64,000 nucleotides of DNA, from the NCBI GenBank assembly GCA_023422835.1, contig JAFAGI010000020.1:229742-293741 (forward strand), written 5' to 3'. Shown in pieces: positions 1-9,188 of the stretch; position 1 is the stretch's first letter; every line of letters begins with the position of its first letter. Made by a program: the position numbers and the translations under genes. The notes under the pieces were generated by a model. It was not told the DNA's origin, searched no databases, and was given only the letters and a program-made list of their open reading frames with translations. The DNA comes from Bacteroidota bacterium (GTDB lineage Bacteria > Bacteroidota > Bacteroidia > Chitinophagales > Chitinophagaceae).

Positions 1-1544
1 TCATCATCCTCTGCAAATAAAGCCTGGCGCGAGTTTGCAATACCTACTACACGCAACTGAAGGTTTAAATTTTTCAACAGAAAATCCTGCTGTTCGCGGA
101 TCTGTTCAATGAGCTTACTGCCTACGTTGCCAACACCCAGGATAAATACATTTAACTGCTTGCGCGCCTTCTCAAAGAAACGCTCATGAAGCGTATTGAC
201 CGCTTTTTTTACATCAGCCGTAGAGATAACTGCAGAAATATTTTTTTCTGAAGAACCCTGTGCTATTGCGCGGATGTTGATACCATTCCTGCCCAGCGCA
301 CTGAACATTTTGCCCGCTATACCCGGATGCCTTTTCATTTTATCACCCACCAGCGCTACGATGGATAAGTTGTGTTCTTCTTTTACGGGGTCTAATTTAT
401 GGGTATCAATTTCATAAGCAAATGCTTTATTGACAACGGTTGCGGCACGTGTGCCATCAGCGGCGTTTACGGCCACGCAGATGGAATGTTCAGAAGAGCT
501 TTGAGTGATCAGCACCACATTTATTTTTGCTTCTGCCAGCGCCGTGAAAAATGTCTTGGAGGAGCCCGGTATGCCAACCATGCCGCTGCCTTCAAGGCTC
601 AGCAGGCTGATGTCTGATATGCTGGAGATACCTGTAACTACTTCTCCTTCGCGCGGAGCTACATGCTGTATCACCGTGCCTGCATCGCCGGGGGCAAAAG
701 TATTTTTTACCCAGATAGGGATCTCCCTGGCCATGGCCGGTTGTATAGTAGGCGGATACACTACCTTAGCGCCAAAGTGTGTAAGCTCCATCGCTTCTTT
801 GTATGAAATTACGGGGATCACTTTGGCGTTGTTTACCAGGCGGGGATCTGCCGTCATCATACCGGAAACATCCGTCCATATCTGTAAGGCATCAGCATGC
901 AGCGCTGCAGCTATAACAGCGGCCGTATAATCCGATCCGCCACGACCTAATGTAGTAACGGTACCAGTTTCAGCACGCGCAATAAAGCCGGGGGCAATAA
1001 ATAAATTTTTATCTGAAGCATTGAAGTAGTCAATGATCCTTTGGTTGGTTTCTTCAAACAGTATATTTGCCTTGCCGTGATTGTTATCGGTTAACAGCAA
1101 ATCCCTGGAGTCTATCCAGGCATGATCAATATTGAGCGAATGCATGTAGGCAGAAATGATTTTGCTCGACAGCAATTCGCCAAAGCCAATGATCTTGTCT
1201 TTTGATGCAGCAGAAATTTCCTGAAGCCTGAAAACGCCTTCAGCTATATCTTCCAGCTCATTAAAAGTTTGCATGACCATACTTAAACTTGCACTCTGCG
1301 TAGTAACAGGCAATAATGTTTTTACTGCTTCCAGGTGCTGCTCTGAGAGCGCGCTTATTTTCTCTGTGTATGATGGATCCTTGCCGGCGGCGAGATTTCC
1401 TATCTCTATTAATTTATCTGTAACGCCGCTTAAGGCAGAAACTACGAACAATTTTTTTTGCGGATCAGCAGTGACTATATTTACTACTTTCCTGATGTTT
1501 TCGGCATTGGCTACTGAAGTCCCGCCGAATTTTAATACTTGCAT
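1..1544 (-). CDS. thrA: Bifunctional aspartokinase/homoserine dehydrogenase I, 5' part (cut by window edge)
   Basis: Catalyses the first and third steps of threonine biosynthesis from aspartate in the cytoplasm. 514 codons are visible. They begin MQVLKFGGTS (aspartokinase lysine/glycine motif), continue with the kinase domain to about residue 290 (TLGRGGSDYTA, the substrate loop, near 198-208) and ACT regulatory repeats to about 450. The homoserine dehydrogenase Rossmann motif NVFILGVGNVG starts near residue 465 and is cut at the window edge, so this is the fused ThrA type and not a stand-alone LysC. The family is about 810-820 residues, so roughly 300 are missing. The ATG at 1544 is the only start that gives the conserved N-terminus. 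A candidate attenuator peptide lies 90 nt upstream. No shadow-frame problem or frameshift is seen. Confidence 0.95.
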   Translation of the reverse strand, partial: MQVLKFGGTSVANAENIRKVVNIVTADPQKKLFVVSALSGVTDKLIEIGNLAAGKDPSYTEKISALSEQHLEAVKTLLPVTTQSASLSMVMQTFNELEDIAEGVFRLQEISAASKDKIIGFGELLSSKIISAYMHSLNIDHAWIDSRDLLLTDNNHGKANILFEETNQRIIDYFNASDKNLFIAPGFIARAETGTVTTLGRGGSDYTAAVIAAALHADALQIWTDVSGMMTADPRLVNNAKVIPVISYKEAMELTHFGAKVVYPPTIQPAMAREIPIWVKNTFAPGDAGTVIQHVAPREGEVVTGISSISDISLLSLEGSGMVGIPGSSKTFFTALAEAKINVVLITQSSSEHSICVAVNAADGTRAATVVNKAFAYEIDTHKLDPVKEEHNLSIVALVGDKMKRHPGIAGKMFSALGRNGINIRAIAQGSSEKNISAVISTADVKKAVNTLHERFFEKARKQLNVFILGVGNVGSKLIEQIREQQDFLLKNLNLQLRVVGIANSRQALFAEDD

Positions 1545-1591
1545 TTTTAATTGATTAGCTGATGAATAATACAACCCCTTTCTCTGATAGC

Positions 1592-1643
1592 GGCTTAGGA
1601 AAGCCCAAGTGATTATATGGTAATGCTGAACCCTTTACAGGGT
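1592..1643 (-). promoter_or_regulatory. Possible thrA attenuator stem-loops
   Basis: Two short hairpins sit between the candidate leader-peptide codons and thrA: ACCCT-TTAC-AGGGT at 1630-1643 and GGCTT-AGGA-AAGCC at 1592-1605. The second has an alternative register, CTTAGG-AAAG-CCCAAG, at 1594-1609. They are placed as a pause stem and a terminator or anti-terminator would be, but no run of U follows. Confidence 0.3.
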
Positions 1644-1718
1644 CCCAATAATGATCGTAGTTCCTGCTGCCAAAGCAGGTATATCAAAAGAATGGGTATA
1701 TAGAAAAAGATTTTTCAT
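1635..1718 (-). CDS. Candidate thr-operon leader peptide (attenuator), 27 aa
   Basis: A 27-codon ORF starting MKNLFLY and ending GTTIIIGTL lies 90 nt upstream of thrA on the same strand. The cluster of Thr and Ile codons just before its stop recalls the E. coli thrL peptide, whose Thr/Ile codons sense charged tRNA. The stop codon falls in the loop of a 5-bp hairpin (ACCCT/AGGGT, 1630-1643). A second hairpin (GGCTT/AAGCC, 1592-1605) follows before thrA. No U-tract follows the second hairpin, so a classical Rho-independent attenuator is not proven. An in-frame extension to 1820 exists but adds no regulatory codons. The call is an inference from position and codon content. Confidence 0.42.
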   Translation of the reverse strand: MKNLFLYTHSFDIPALAAGTTIIIGTL

Positions 1719-1858
1719 GAATACAGCTGCAAGATAATAAAAAATGCAAGAAACAAATAAATTTTTTAGAAAACGTATAGACGGTTCGCTGCCGGTGAAA
1801 TTTTTTAAAGATAGAATCACATACCGGCCTGTCTGATTAATTTGTATTTTTACAGCTT

Positions 1859-2539
1859 ATGACAAACATTATTTTCCAGGACCTTGGCAGAAAAGCATAC
1901 AAGGAAGCATGGGATTTCCAAGAGGAAATGCTTCGTGAAAAATCTGAACAGAAAAAAAACGGAGAGCAGCCTCAGAACCATCTTTTTTTCGTGGAACACA
2001 ATCCTGTCTTCACTTTAGGTAAAAACGGCGATGACCATCACGTGCTCATGCCGATAGATCAACTTAAAGAAATGGGTATTGAATATTTTCATATTAACCG
2101 TGGAGGTGACATCACCTATCACGGGCCGGGGCAGATCGTGGGATATCCCATCATAGACCTGGAACAGTTTAAAACTGACCTTGGCTGGTACCTGCGCAGC
2201 CTGGAAGAAGTGATCATTCTTACACTGGCATCTTATGGATTACAAGGACAGCGCAGCCCAGGGGAAACAGGTGTATGGCTCGATCCTGATAAAAAAGGTT
2301 TTGAAAGAAAGATCTGCGCCATGGGCATTCGCTGCAGCCGCTGGATAACCATGCACGGCTTTGCACTGAACGTAAATACCAACCTCAATTACTTTGACTT
2401 TATTATTCCCTGCGGCATTCAGAACAAAAAAGTTACTTCTTTGGAAAAAGAGCTGGGCCGGAAAATCCTTATGGAAGAAGTACAGGAGAAATTAAAAATC
2501 AACTTTGAAAAAGTTTTCAATGTAAAAATTATTTATTAA
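1859..2539 (+). CDS. lipB: Octanoyltransferase LipB
   Basis: Transfers octanoyl from acyl carrier protein to the lipoyl domains of 2-oxoacid dehydrogenases and the glycine cleavage H protein, the first step of endogenous lipoate synthesis (cytoplasm). The 226-residue product carries the family signature RGGDITYHGPGQ at residues 81-92. The two catalytic residues of the family can be placed: Lys151 (ERKICAMGI) and the acyl-thioester Cys185 (FIIPCGI). Length is normal. The start is the ATG at 1859; upstream DNA (TTAATTTG about 20 nt before) is a near match to the Bacteroidetes -7 box. It is divergent from thrA, with the next gene only 60 nt downstream but of unrelated function. Confidence 0.96.
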   Translation: MTNIIFQDLGRKAYKEAWDFQEEMLREKSEQKKNGEQPQNHLFFVEHNPVFTLGKNGDDHHVLMPIDQLKEMGIEYFHINRGGDITYHGPGQIVGYPIIDLEQFKTDLGWYLRSLEEVIILTLASYGLQGQRSPGETGVWLDPDKKGFERKICAMGIRCSRWITMHGFALNVNTNLNYFDFIIPCGIQNKKVTSLEKELGRKILMEEVQEKLKINFEKVFNVKIIY

Positions 2540-2599
2540 TATTTTGAAACACTGTTGTATTATTTTGCATAATTTGCAGTATTGTTGCATATTTGCAAA

Positions 2600-4990
2600 A
2601 TGATAGTATCCAAGAACAGATTGTTTGTCTGCCTGTTGATTATATTTACTTTACCGGCTTTAGGTTATTCTCAAAAAACAACTCCGGCAATCACCATTGT
2701 TGTTGCCGATGCAGATAATGACACCCTGATAGCTAATGCGGAGGTGCGTTCTAATTTTTTTAAACAAAGAACCAACGACCAGGGTGCAATAACCATACAG
2801 CAATACCGGGCTGGCAGTTTTCATGTGCATGCAGAGGCAGATGAATATTATCCTGCAGACAAACATTTTTTTATCAGAGACAGCAGCACTATATTTAGGA
2901 TAGAGCTGCATCCTTTAAAAGATACACTGCACGCTATTGAAATAACCGGGTACCGTGCCTACGGCAACAATAAAACATCTACTGCGGTTCTGCTGACTGA
3001 TAAAGAACTTGAAAAAACAAGAGGTAGCAGTCTCGCAGGCCTGCTGCAAACCGTACCCGGCATTTCCATGATACAAACCGGCGCAACCATTGCAAAACCC
3101 GTGATCAATGGCATGCACAGTAACCGCATACTTATCCTGAACAATGGCGTAAAGCTCGAAGGGCAGCAATGGGGAGCAGACCATGCTCCGGAAGTAGACC
3201 CAAACATTGCCAGGAACATTGTAGTAGTGAAAGGCGCAGATGCTGTAAGTTACGGCGCAGAAGCCATGGGTGGCGTGATACTTATAAATCCGCCAAAACT
3301 TTCTTACGGAGATCCCGCATTGCACGGAGAAGCTGATTTGGCAGGCACCAGCAACGGCAGGCTTTACGCGGCGGGAATGAGCCTCAGTTCAGGCATCAGG
3401 CGTTTTCCTTCCTTTGCATGGAGGCTTCAGGGATCGGGGAAAAAAGCAGGCAACATCCGATCCGCAGATTATTTTTTAGAAAATACGGGCATTCACGAAT
3501 TGAACTTTTCGGCGGCTGCCGGCATACGCAAAGAACGTTTCAGTATAGAAGTTTTTGGCAGTTTTTTCAGCGCCGAAACCGGTATTTTTAAGGGAGCACA
3601 TATAGGGGACACCACCAGTCTTTTTGCAAGGATCAGGAATGAAGTGCCTTTTGAAAAAGGTTCATTCTACTATAACATAGATGCACCCAGGCAGCGCGTT
3701 CTTCATGAGCTTTACAAAGCACAGGCTTCTTACCAACTGCCCGATGGCAGCCTGTTGCACGCGCTGTATGCATACCAGCAGAACAAACGCCGTGAATATG
3801 ATTTACGCAGGGCAGGCAGGGATATGCTGCCCTCGCTTGATCTCCGGCTTAATGCGCATAACGCAGATCTCAGCTGGGAGAAAAGATATGCAGCAAGTTG
3901 GAAAAGTACGCTTGGCATAAATGGTTTTTATAAATCGAATGTGAATGTGCCAGGCACCGGCGTGACGCCATTGATACCCAATTTCGTGCAGATGGGAAGC
4001 AGTGTGTACGCCATACAAAAGCTGACAAAGGCCAACGTGGAAGCAGAGGCCGGCTTGCGTTACGATTACCAGTTTCTCAACTCAAAAGGGTCAAGGGCAT
4101 TTTATAAATATGTGAATGAACAGGGAGAAGAAATACCGGCAGACCAGCCGGGCGGCAACTATATAAAACAGGAAGGCTATTATGGCGGAGAAAAAAACTT
4201 CTCCAATATTTCTGCCATTTTAGGTGCGCTTTTTAAGCTGTCGCCTGAATGGCACATAAGCTCAAACGCAGGGCTGGCCTGGCGTCCGCCGCAGGTGAAT
4301 GAACTTTACAGTTACGGATTGCACCACGGCTCGGCAAGCGTAGAACGTGGAGATAGTGCACTAACCAGTGAAAAAAGTTATAAATGGATCAATACCGTAT
4401 ATCATTACGGCCACAATCTATCCTTAGAAATATCAGGTTACGGGCAAGTGATCAGGGATTATATTTACCTGGAACCCTACATGCAATATGAACAAAGCAT
4501 ACGCGGCGCATTTCCTGTATTTCAATACCGGCAAACCCATGCAATGTTCCTGGGTGCAGACCTGGGCGCTACGTACCGGTTCAGCAAAGTATTTACTTAT
4601 GAACTCAAAGCATCGATTGTAAGAGCGAAGGACCTGACGAATAAGAAGTACCTGCCCATGATACCTGCAGACAAACTCAGCAATGGTATAACCTGGAACA
4701 TAGGCAACAGCAAAAGTTTTAAAGACAATTATTTCCAAATAGAATCTGTACTCACTGCCAAACAAAACCGCTATGAACCGCAATCGGATTTTGCACCGCC
4801 ACCACCCGGCTACCGCCTGGTGAACATTGCGCTGGGAACAAGGCTGCCATTGGGTTCAGGAGCAATCAAGCTGAACGCGGCGGTGAGCAACCTGTTCAAC
4901 ACATTATATAAAGAATACCTCAACAGGTTCCGATATTACAGCCATGATATTGGCACGAATATACAGTTGAGGATGAGCTATGAATTTTAA
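2600..4990 (+). CDS. TonB-dependent outer-membrane receptor, probably for a metal
   Basis: Outer-membrane active transporter driven by TonB-ExbBD. Starting from the ATG at 2600 (796 aa), the order is: signal peptide ending near GYSQK, a carboxypeptidase-regulatory-like beta domain (about 30-105), a plug domain (about 120-230, with the typical GADAVSYGAEAMGGVI end), and a 22-strand-type barrel ending in the aromatic MSYEF that the barrel-assembly machinery reads. A longer TTG start at 2582 is possible but would put extra residues before the signal peptide. The substrate is not readable from the sequence. A His-rich lipoprotein gene follows 18 nt downstream and they probably form an operon, which points to a divalent metal such as zinc. 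That assignment is inference. Confidence 0.88.
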   Translation: MIVSKNRLFVCLLIIFTLPALGYSQKTTPAITIVVADADNDTLIANAEVRSNFFKQRTNDQGAITIQQYRAGSFHVHAEADEYYPADKHFFIRDSSTIFRIELHPLKDTLHAIEITGYRAYGNNKTSTAVLLTDKELEKTRGSSLAGLLQTVPGISMIQTGATIAKPVINGMHSNRILILNNGVKLEGQQWGADHAPEVDPNIARNIVVVKGADAVSYGAEAMGGVILINPPKLSYGDPALHGEADLAGTSNGRLYAAGMSLSSGIRRFPSFAWRLQGSGKKAGNIRSADYFLENTGIHELNFSAAAGIRKERFSIEVFGSFFSAETGIFKGAHIGDTTSLFARIRNEVPFEKGSFYYNIDAPRQRVLHELYKAQASYQLPDGSLLHALYAYQQNKRREYDLRRAGRDMLPSLDLRLNAHNADLSWEKRYAASWKSTLGINGFYKSNVNVPGTGVTPLIPNFVQMGSSVYAIQKLTKANVEAEAGLRYDYQFLNSKGSRAFYKYVNEQGEEIPADQPGGNYIKQEGYYGGEKNFSNISAILGALFKLSPEWHISSNAGLAWRPPQVNELYSYGLHHGSASVERGDSALTSEKSYKWINTVYHYGHNLSLEISGYGQVIRDYIYLEPYMQYEQSIRGAFPVFQYRQTHAMFLGADLGATYRFSKVFTYELKASIVRAKDLTNKKYLPMIPADKLSNGITWNIGNSKSFKDNYFQIESVLTAKQNRYEPQSDFAPPPPGYRLVNIALGTRLPLGSGAIKLNAAVSNLFNTLYKEYLNRFRYYSHDIGTNIQLRMSYEF

Positions 4991-5008
4991 AACAAAACAA
5001 AATAAAAA

Positions 5009-5632
5009 ATGAAAACAAAAATGCTATCATTGATCGCAGGCGCTTTTATACTATCAGCAGCTGTGACCTCTTGTACCAAAGACCCTCAAAAACCGCATGA
5101 AGAACACAATCATGACGATCCTATGAAAGTAGAGATGTTGTTCATTAAGGGTCATTACCACGGCACCAAGTTGCATGCGCACGATACTACCAAAGTAGTT
5201 ATGCGTTGGGACGGTAAATTTATTGATCCGAAAACCAATGCACTGCTTAGTACTCCTACGGAGGTGAAGATGGAAAAAGGCTATGACATTTACAAACTCG
5301 AAGTAAATTTCTACGATGCCAAAGACAAACTGCTGAACGGGGAATTTATTGAAGAAGCCAGTATTCACCAGTTCTTCTTCCTGCCAAAAGCCGGCGGAGA
5401 AGGCGCATTGAGTTACGAGTATAAAGACGCACGCCTAGGCTTCAACGGAGACTTTAAAGTACTGCAGGCCGGCAAAACATTTGATATGGATGCGATACTT
5501 ATACATGGTTTGAAGAAGAGTACCAACATTGAATGGAACGATGTGAACTATAAAAATTTTGGCGGCAGCCTCGATTTTACTACTACGCTGAAAATTGAAA
5601 CAGTAGAAGGCGGGGCACATGTAGACGATTAA
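5009..5632 (+). CDS. His-rich lipoprotein of unknown function
   Basis: A 207-residue protein with a lipoprotein signal peptide: hydrophobic segment 5-19 and a lipobox AVTSC giving Cys22 as the lipidated residue. The mature N-terminus is rich in His, Glu and Asp (HEEHNHDD, residues 31-38), and a second cluster GHYHGTKLHAHD follows near 49-60. Both are plausible metal-binding patches. The remainder looks like an all-beta periplasmic domain. I do not recognise a named family with confidence. It is 18 nt behind the TonB-dependent receptor and ends in a strong terminator, so the pair is a two-gene transcription unit. It may hand metal to the receptor; this is inference. Confidence 0.75.
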   Translation: MKTKMLSLIAGAFILSAAVTSCTKDPQKPHEEHNHDDPMKVEMLFIKGHYHGTKLHAHDTTKVVMRWDGKFIDPKTNALLSTPTEVKMEKGYDIYKLEVNFYDAKDKLLNGEFIEEASIHQFFFLPKAGGEGALSYEYKDARLGFNGDFKVLQAGKTFDMDAILIHGLKKSTNIEWNDVNYKNFGGSLDFTTTLKIETVEGGAHVDD

Positions 5633-5652
5633 CTTTTTTAAATCTCTATTTT

Positions 5653-5682
5653 AAATCCTGCGAGATGATCGCGGGATTTTTT
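5653..5682 (+). terminator. Rho-independent terminator after the receptor/lipoprotein pair
   Basis: An 11-bp stem (AAATCCTGCGA paired with TCGCGGGATTT, one G-U pair) with a 5-nt loop is followed by a T run ending at 5682. It begins 20 nt after the lipoprotein stop codon. Confidence 0.85.
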
Positions 5683-5790
5683 ATTGCAATATATTTTGCT
5701 TCTAAATTTCCTTAATTCGAAAATGGAAAGCTAACCACAACCAGGGATGGAATTTGTATGAAAAAAATAATTGAAACTTCAATGAAAAGC

Positions 5791-5829
5791 AAGAGCCCTT
5801 TGATAAAAATTCATCGGGCCCTTTTTTTT
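5791..5829. terminator. Hairpin with T tract between convergent genes, possible bidirectional terminator
   Basis: AAGAGCCC (5791-5798) pairs with GGGCCCTT (5816-5823), and an inner GAT/ATC pair extends the stem. Eight T follow on the plus strand. Read on the minus strand the stem is perfect with one G-U pair, but only a weak T-rich stretch follows. It lies 20 nt beyond the ftsZ stop codon and may end the dcw transcript. Confidence 0.5.
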
Positions 5830-5849
5830 AACAACTAAAACTATCTTTA

Positions 5850-7637
5850 TTAGTCAGGTTTTTTGCCATCAAGAAAGCTATTGAGGCTGGAAAGATTGAT
5901 CTTATTGTCTTCTGTTTTCTCTACTGTTATTTTGCTATAATATTCTTCTGCGGCAGAAGTATTGCTCTCGCGCTGCATAGATTCAAGCTTCCTGCGTACA
6001 TAGGCCGGCACATTGTCGAGCTCACTGTTAGCGTCATTGGAATTAATATCAAAAGAAAGGTTCCTGAGTTTTTGTACACGTTCTACCGCCCTGCGTTTCT
6101 GCATCTCTTCATCGGTAAGGTCTTCATCCAGGAAGTTTACGGGATGGCTCACTTTTGCAGTATGATTTTCAGAACCGCTTTCGTGATATTCAAATTCAAT
6201 GCTTGCTTCCTTGTCTTCCGTAGCTTTCGTGTGCACGGTTTGCTCCGCTTCGGGATGAGTAGCATAGATCATGGAAGGCTTGCTTAAAAAAGGCTTTTTT
6301 TCTTCTTTCTTCTCTTCTGCTTTTGGTTGCTGCACAGGCTCCGGTTTTACTTCTTCTGTCGGTTTGGAAGCAGCCACAAAAGAAACAACTTCTTCTTGCT
6401 CCTCTTTCAGATCAAGCACTAGGTTTTCCTGTACAGGGGGTTGTGTATATTCAGCTACAGGTGGTTGCAGAGGTTCCTGCTTTGGAGCTTCCGGGTTTGG
6501 AGCTTGCTGATCCGGGACTTGCTGCGGAGCGGCTTCCTGCTGCTTTTCTTCAGTTTTGGGGAAGATAACAACCGGTTGATGAGAAGTGGTCTCTGCATCT
6601 TTCAGGTCTAAGAAAACCATCTCCGACTTTTTCATTTCCTGGTTGATCTTATCTGTTTCTACAAATGGGTCTTTATTCTCAAAGCCAGTGGCTATAAGAG
6701 TTACAGCCAGGCTTTTGCCTAAGCTTTCATCAACGCCCATGCCCACGATCACATCTGTATCTTCGCCGGCATTCATGCGCACATAATCATTGATGAGTTC
6801 AAACTCATCCATGCCGCATTCATATTCACCTGTGCCGGTGATCACATTCAGCAGTATCCATTTGGCACCACGAATATCATTATCGTTGAGCAACGGAGAA
6901 TTAAGTGCGTCTTCAATAGCTTTCTGCGCACGGGTTTCACCTTCAGCCTGCGCACTGCCAAGGATAGCTACGCCGCCGTTTTTCATTACGGTAGAAACAT
7001 CTGCAAAGTCTACGATAATGTGGCCTTTACTGTTGATGATATCGGTGATACACTTGGCTGCCGTAGCCAGCACATCATCAGCCTTTCCGAAGGCTTCCCG
7101 AATCTTCAGGTTCGTATGCAGCATCTTCAATTTATCGTTGGAGATTACGAGTAAGGTATCTACATAGGGCTCCAGTTCCCTGATACCGGCTTCTGCCTGC
7201 GTCCTGCGCTTAGGTCCTTCAAAACCAAAAGGTGTGGTAACGATACCTACGGTAAGTATGCCCAGCTCCTGGCATATTTTAGCAATGATAGGCGCGCCGC
7301 CTGTACCTGTGCCACCGCCCATGCCGGCGCAAACAAAAGCCATCTTGGTATTTACTTCCAGTATTCTTCTTATCTCCTCGAGCGATTCCTCGGTAGCTTT
7401 TTTACCAACGCTGGGGTTGGCTCCTGCTCCCAAACCCTGTGTCAAGTGCGGGCCTAATTGGATCTTATTGGAAATATTGCTAAGCTCAAGCGCTTTGGCA
7501 TCTGTATTACACACAATAAAATCTACGCCCTCCACGTTTTGAGAATGCATATAATTTACTGCATTGCTTCCTCCGCCCCCAACGCCAATTACCTTGATAA
7601 TTGACGACTGGTTTTTAGGAATATCAAAATCTATCAT
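5850..7637 (-). CDS. ftsZ: Cell division GTPase FtsZ
   Basis: Tubulin homologue that polymerises into the Z ring at midcell. The 595-residue product has the nucleotide-binding GVGGGGSNAVNYM (about 18-30) and the tubulin signature GGGTGTGG at 107-114, with the conserved GTPase and polymerisation domains to about residue 320. The family core is about 380 residues; the rest is a long low-complexity Pro/Glu/Gln/Lys-rich linker (about 340-470) and a conserved C-terminal block (VPAYVRRKLE, then the tail SFLDGKKPD). Such an extension is usual in Bacteroidetes. It is the last gene of the dcw cluster, 96 nt behind ftsA. No match to the Bacteroidetes -7 box was found in that gap, so it is probably co-transcribed. 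Confidence 0.98.
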   Translation of the reverse strand: MIDFDIPKNQSSIIKVIGVGGGGSNAVNYMHSQNVEGVDFIVCNTDAKALELSNISNKIQLGPHLTQGLGAGANPSVGKKATEESLEEIRRILEVNTKMAFVCAGMGGGTGTGGAPIIAKICQELGILTVGIVTTPFGFEGPKRRTQAEAGIRELEPYVDTLLVISNDKLKMLHTNLKIREAFGKADDVLATAAKCITDIINSKGHIIVDFADVSTVMKNGGVAILGSAQAEGETRAQKAIEDALNSPLLNDNDIRGAKWILLNVITGTGEYECGMDEFELINDYVRMNAGEDTDVIVGMGVDESLGKSLAVTLIATGFENKDPFVETDKINQEMKKSEMVFLDLKDAETTSHQPVVIFPKTEEKQQEAAPQQVPDQQAPNPEAPKQEPLQPPVAEYTQPPVQENLVLDLKEEQEEVVSFVAASKPTEEVKPEPVQQPKAEEKKEEKKPFLSKPSMIYATHPEAEQTVHTKATEDKEASIEFEYHESGSENHTAKVSHPVNFLDEDLTDEEMQKRRAVERVQKLRNLSFDINSNDANSELDNVPAYVRRKLESMQRESNTSAAEEYYSKITVEKTEDNKINLSSLNSFLDGKKPD

Positions 7638-7733
7638 TGTCTATAATTTAATTAAGTTATTAAGTAGTATTAAAATTGAAAATATAATTTTTTTGGAAAC
7701 TAACTCTCACGAAACCCGCATCTTATCTATATT

Positions 7734-9170
7734 TTAACGAAGATCCGTATCGCTTTCTTCTTTGAATAATTCATTCAGGCCGTTCTTTACTTTCTCTGAA
7801 AACAGGCTCCAGAATTTAGTGATCCTGTCTTCCTGTTTTTTGCCGATGCCTGCTTTTCCTTTCTTCACCTCCACGACTGTTTCCGGCACAACTTCTTCGG
7901 ATATTAATTCTTTAGGCACTTCTACTTCAGTATCTTTCTCTGTTATTTCTATAAAATCCTCACGCATCTCATAGTCATTGCATCCTTTCAGTATCAGGCC
8001 TAAACAGGTAGAATACATCGGGCTTTTCAACTGCTCAATATGGTTGGGCGCCAGGTGCTCGTTAGGCAAGCCTACGCGTGCATTGAGACCGGTAACATAT
8101 TCAGTAAGCTGTATCAGGTTCTTCAATTGAGAGCCTCCGCCTGTAAGGATCACACCGCCATTGAGCATCCTGTTGTCAAGGCCTACCTGCTTCAGATGGT
8201 AAGACACAAAATCCAGTATCTCGCTCATGCGCGCCTGTATAATTTCAGCAAGCGTCTTTACGCTGATCTGTTTGGAAGGCATACCTTTTAAACCATTGAT
8301 GGTAATGTAGGCATTGGCCTTAGCCTCGTCGCTGATGGCAGAGCCGAACTGTTTTTTCAGCGCTTCTGCCTGGTGCTTAAGCACTCCCAGCCCTACGCGG
8401 ATATCATTGGTAATGTTTTCCCCTCCGAAAGGGATCACTGCAGTATGCTTCAATACGCCTTCATAAAACACAGCCAGGTCAGAGGTACCGCCACCTATGT
8501 CTAATATGGCTACGCCGGCTTCCATGTCTAGGTCGCTCATCACGGCGGAGGCAGATGCAAGCGGCTGCAATACGAGGTCTTTTGTTTTCAGATCGCTTCT
8601 GTTTACCGCGCGGTTGATGTTCCTAATAGCATTTTTATCTCCGGTAATGATGTGGAAGTTGGCGCCAACTTTCACGCCGTTGTGGCCTACCGGTTCTTTG
8701 ATATTCTGGAAATTATCTACATAGAAATCCTGTGGTATCACATCAATGATCTCGTCTCCGGCAGGTATAAATGTTTTCTTCTGGTTATCGATCAGCTGAT
8801 CAATTTCAAAGCGCTGAATTTCAATTTCCGAGTTCTGGCGCACCATGTCGCCGCGTGTTTGCAGGCTTTTGATGTGATGGCCAGCAATGCCTACATACAC
8901 ATCATTGATATCAAGTTCTGGATTGCTTTTCAGGCAATTCTCCACTGCCACTTTTATGGCTCTTACTGTTTGATCAATGTTTAAAACCTGCCCGTGTTGC
9001 ACACCGTTGCTGGGCGCTGTACCGAAACCGACTATTTCCAGCTTACCGTGTTCATTCTTTCTTCCCGCAATTACAGCGATCTTGGTGGTACCAATATCGA
9101 GCCCCACAATGATCGGAGAGTTCGCAGCATATGCCGCCTGTTTTTCCCGGAAGTTTGAGTCTTGATGCAT
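7734..9170 (-). CDS. ftsA: Cell division protein FtsA
   Basis: Actin-like ATPase that tethers FtsZ to the membrane. The 478-residue product carries the phosphate-1 motif GLDIGTTKIAV (about 23-33), the 1C/SHS2-type subdomain, and the second phosphate loop in LDIGGGTSDLAVF near 224-236. The adenosine motif VILTGGGSQL follows near 340. The C-terminal 80 residues are charged (Glu/Lys/Val-rich) and end in a segment able to form an amphipathic helix (FWSLFSEKVKNGLNELF), the expected membrane-targeting sequence. ATG start at 9170, 18 nt after ftsQ. The order ftsQ-ftsA-ftsZ is the canonical one. Confidence 0.97.
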   Translation of the reverse strand: MHQDSNFREKQAAYAANSPIIVGLDIGTTKIAVIAGRKNEHGKLEIVGFGTAPSNGVQHGQVLNIDQTVRAIKVAVENCLKSNPELDINDVYVGIAGHHIKSLQTRGDMVRQNSEIEIQRFEIDQLIDNQKKTFIPAGDEIIDVIPQDFYVDNFQNIKEPVGHNGVKVGANFHIITGDKNAIRNINRAVNRSDLKTKDLVLQPLASASAVMSDLDMEAGVAILDIGGGTSDLAVFYEGVLKHTAVIPFGGENITNDIRVGLGVLKHQAEALKKQFGSAISDEAKANAYITINGLKGMPSKQISVKTLAEIIQARMSEILDFVSYHLKQVGLDNRMLNGGVILTGGGSQLKNLIQLTEYVTGLNARVGLPNEHLAPNHIEQLKSPMYSTCLGLILKGCNDYEMREDFIEITEKDTEVEVPKELISEEVVPETVVEVKKGKAGIGKKQEDRITKFWSLFSEKVKNGLNELFKEESDTDLR

Positions 9171-9188
9171 AATGATATATTTTAGTTG

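Noticed and set aside
2582..2599. TTG start for the TonB receptor
   Set aside because: Adds six residues before a normal signal peptide; the ATG at 2600 is preferred.
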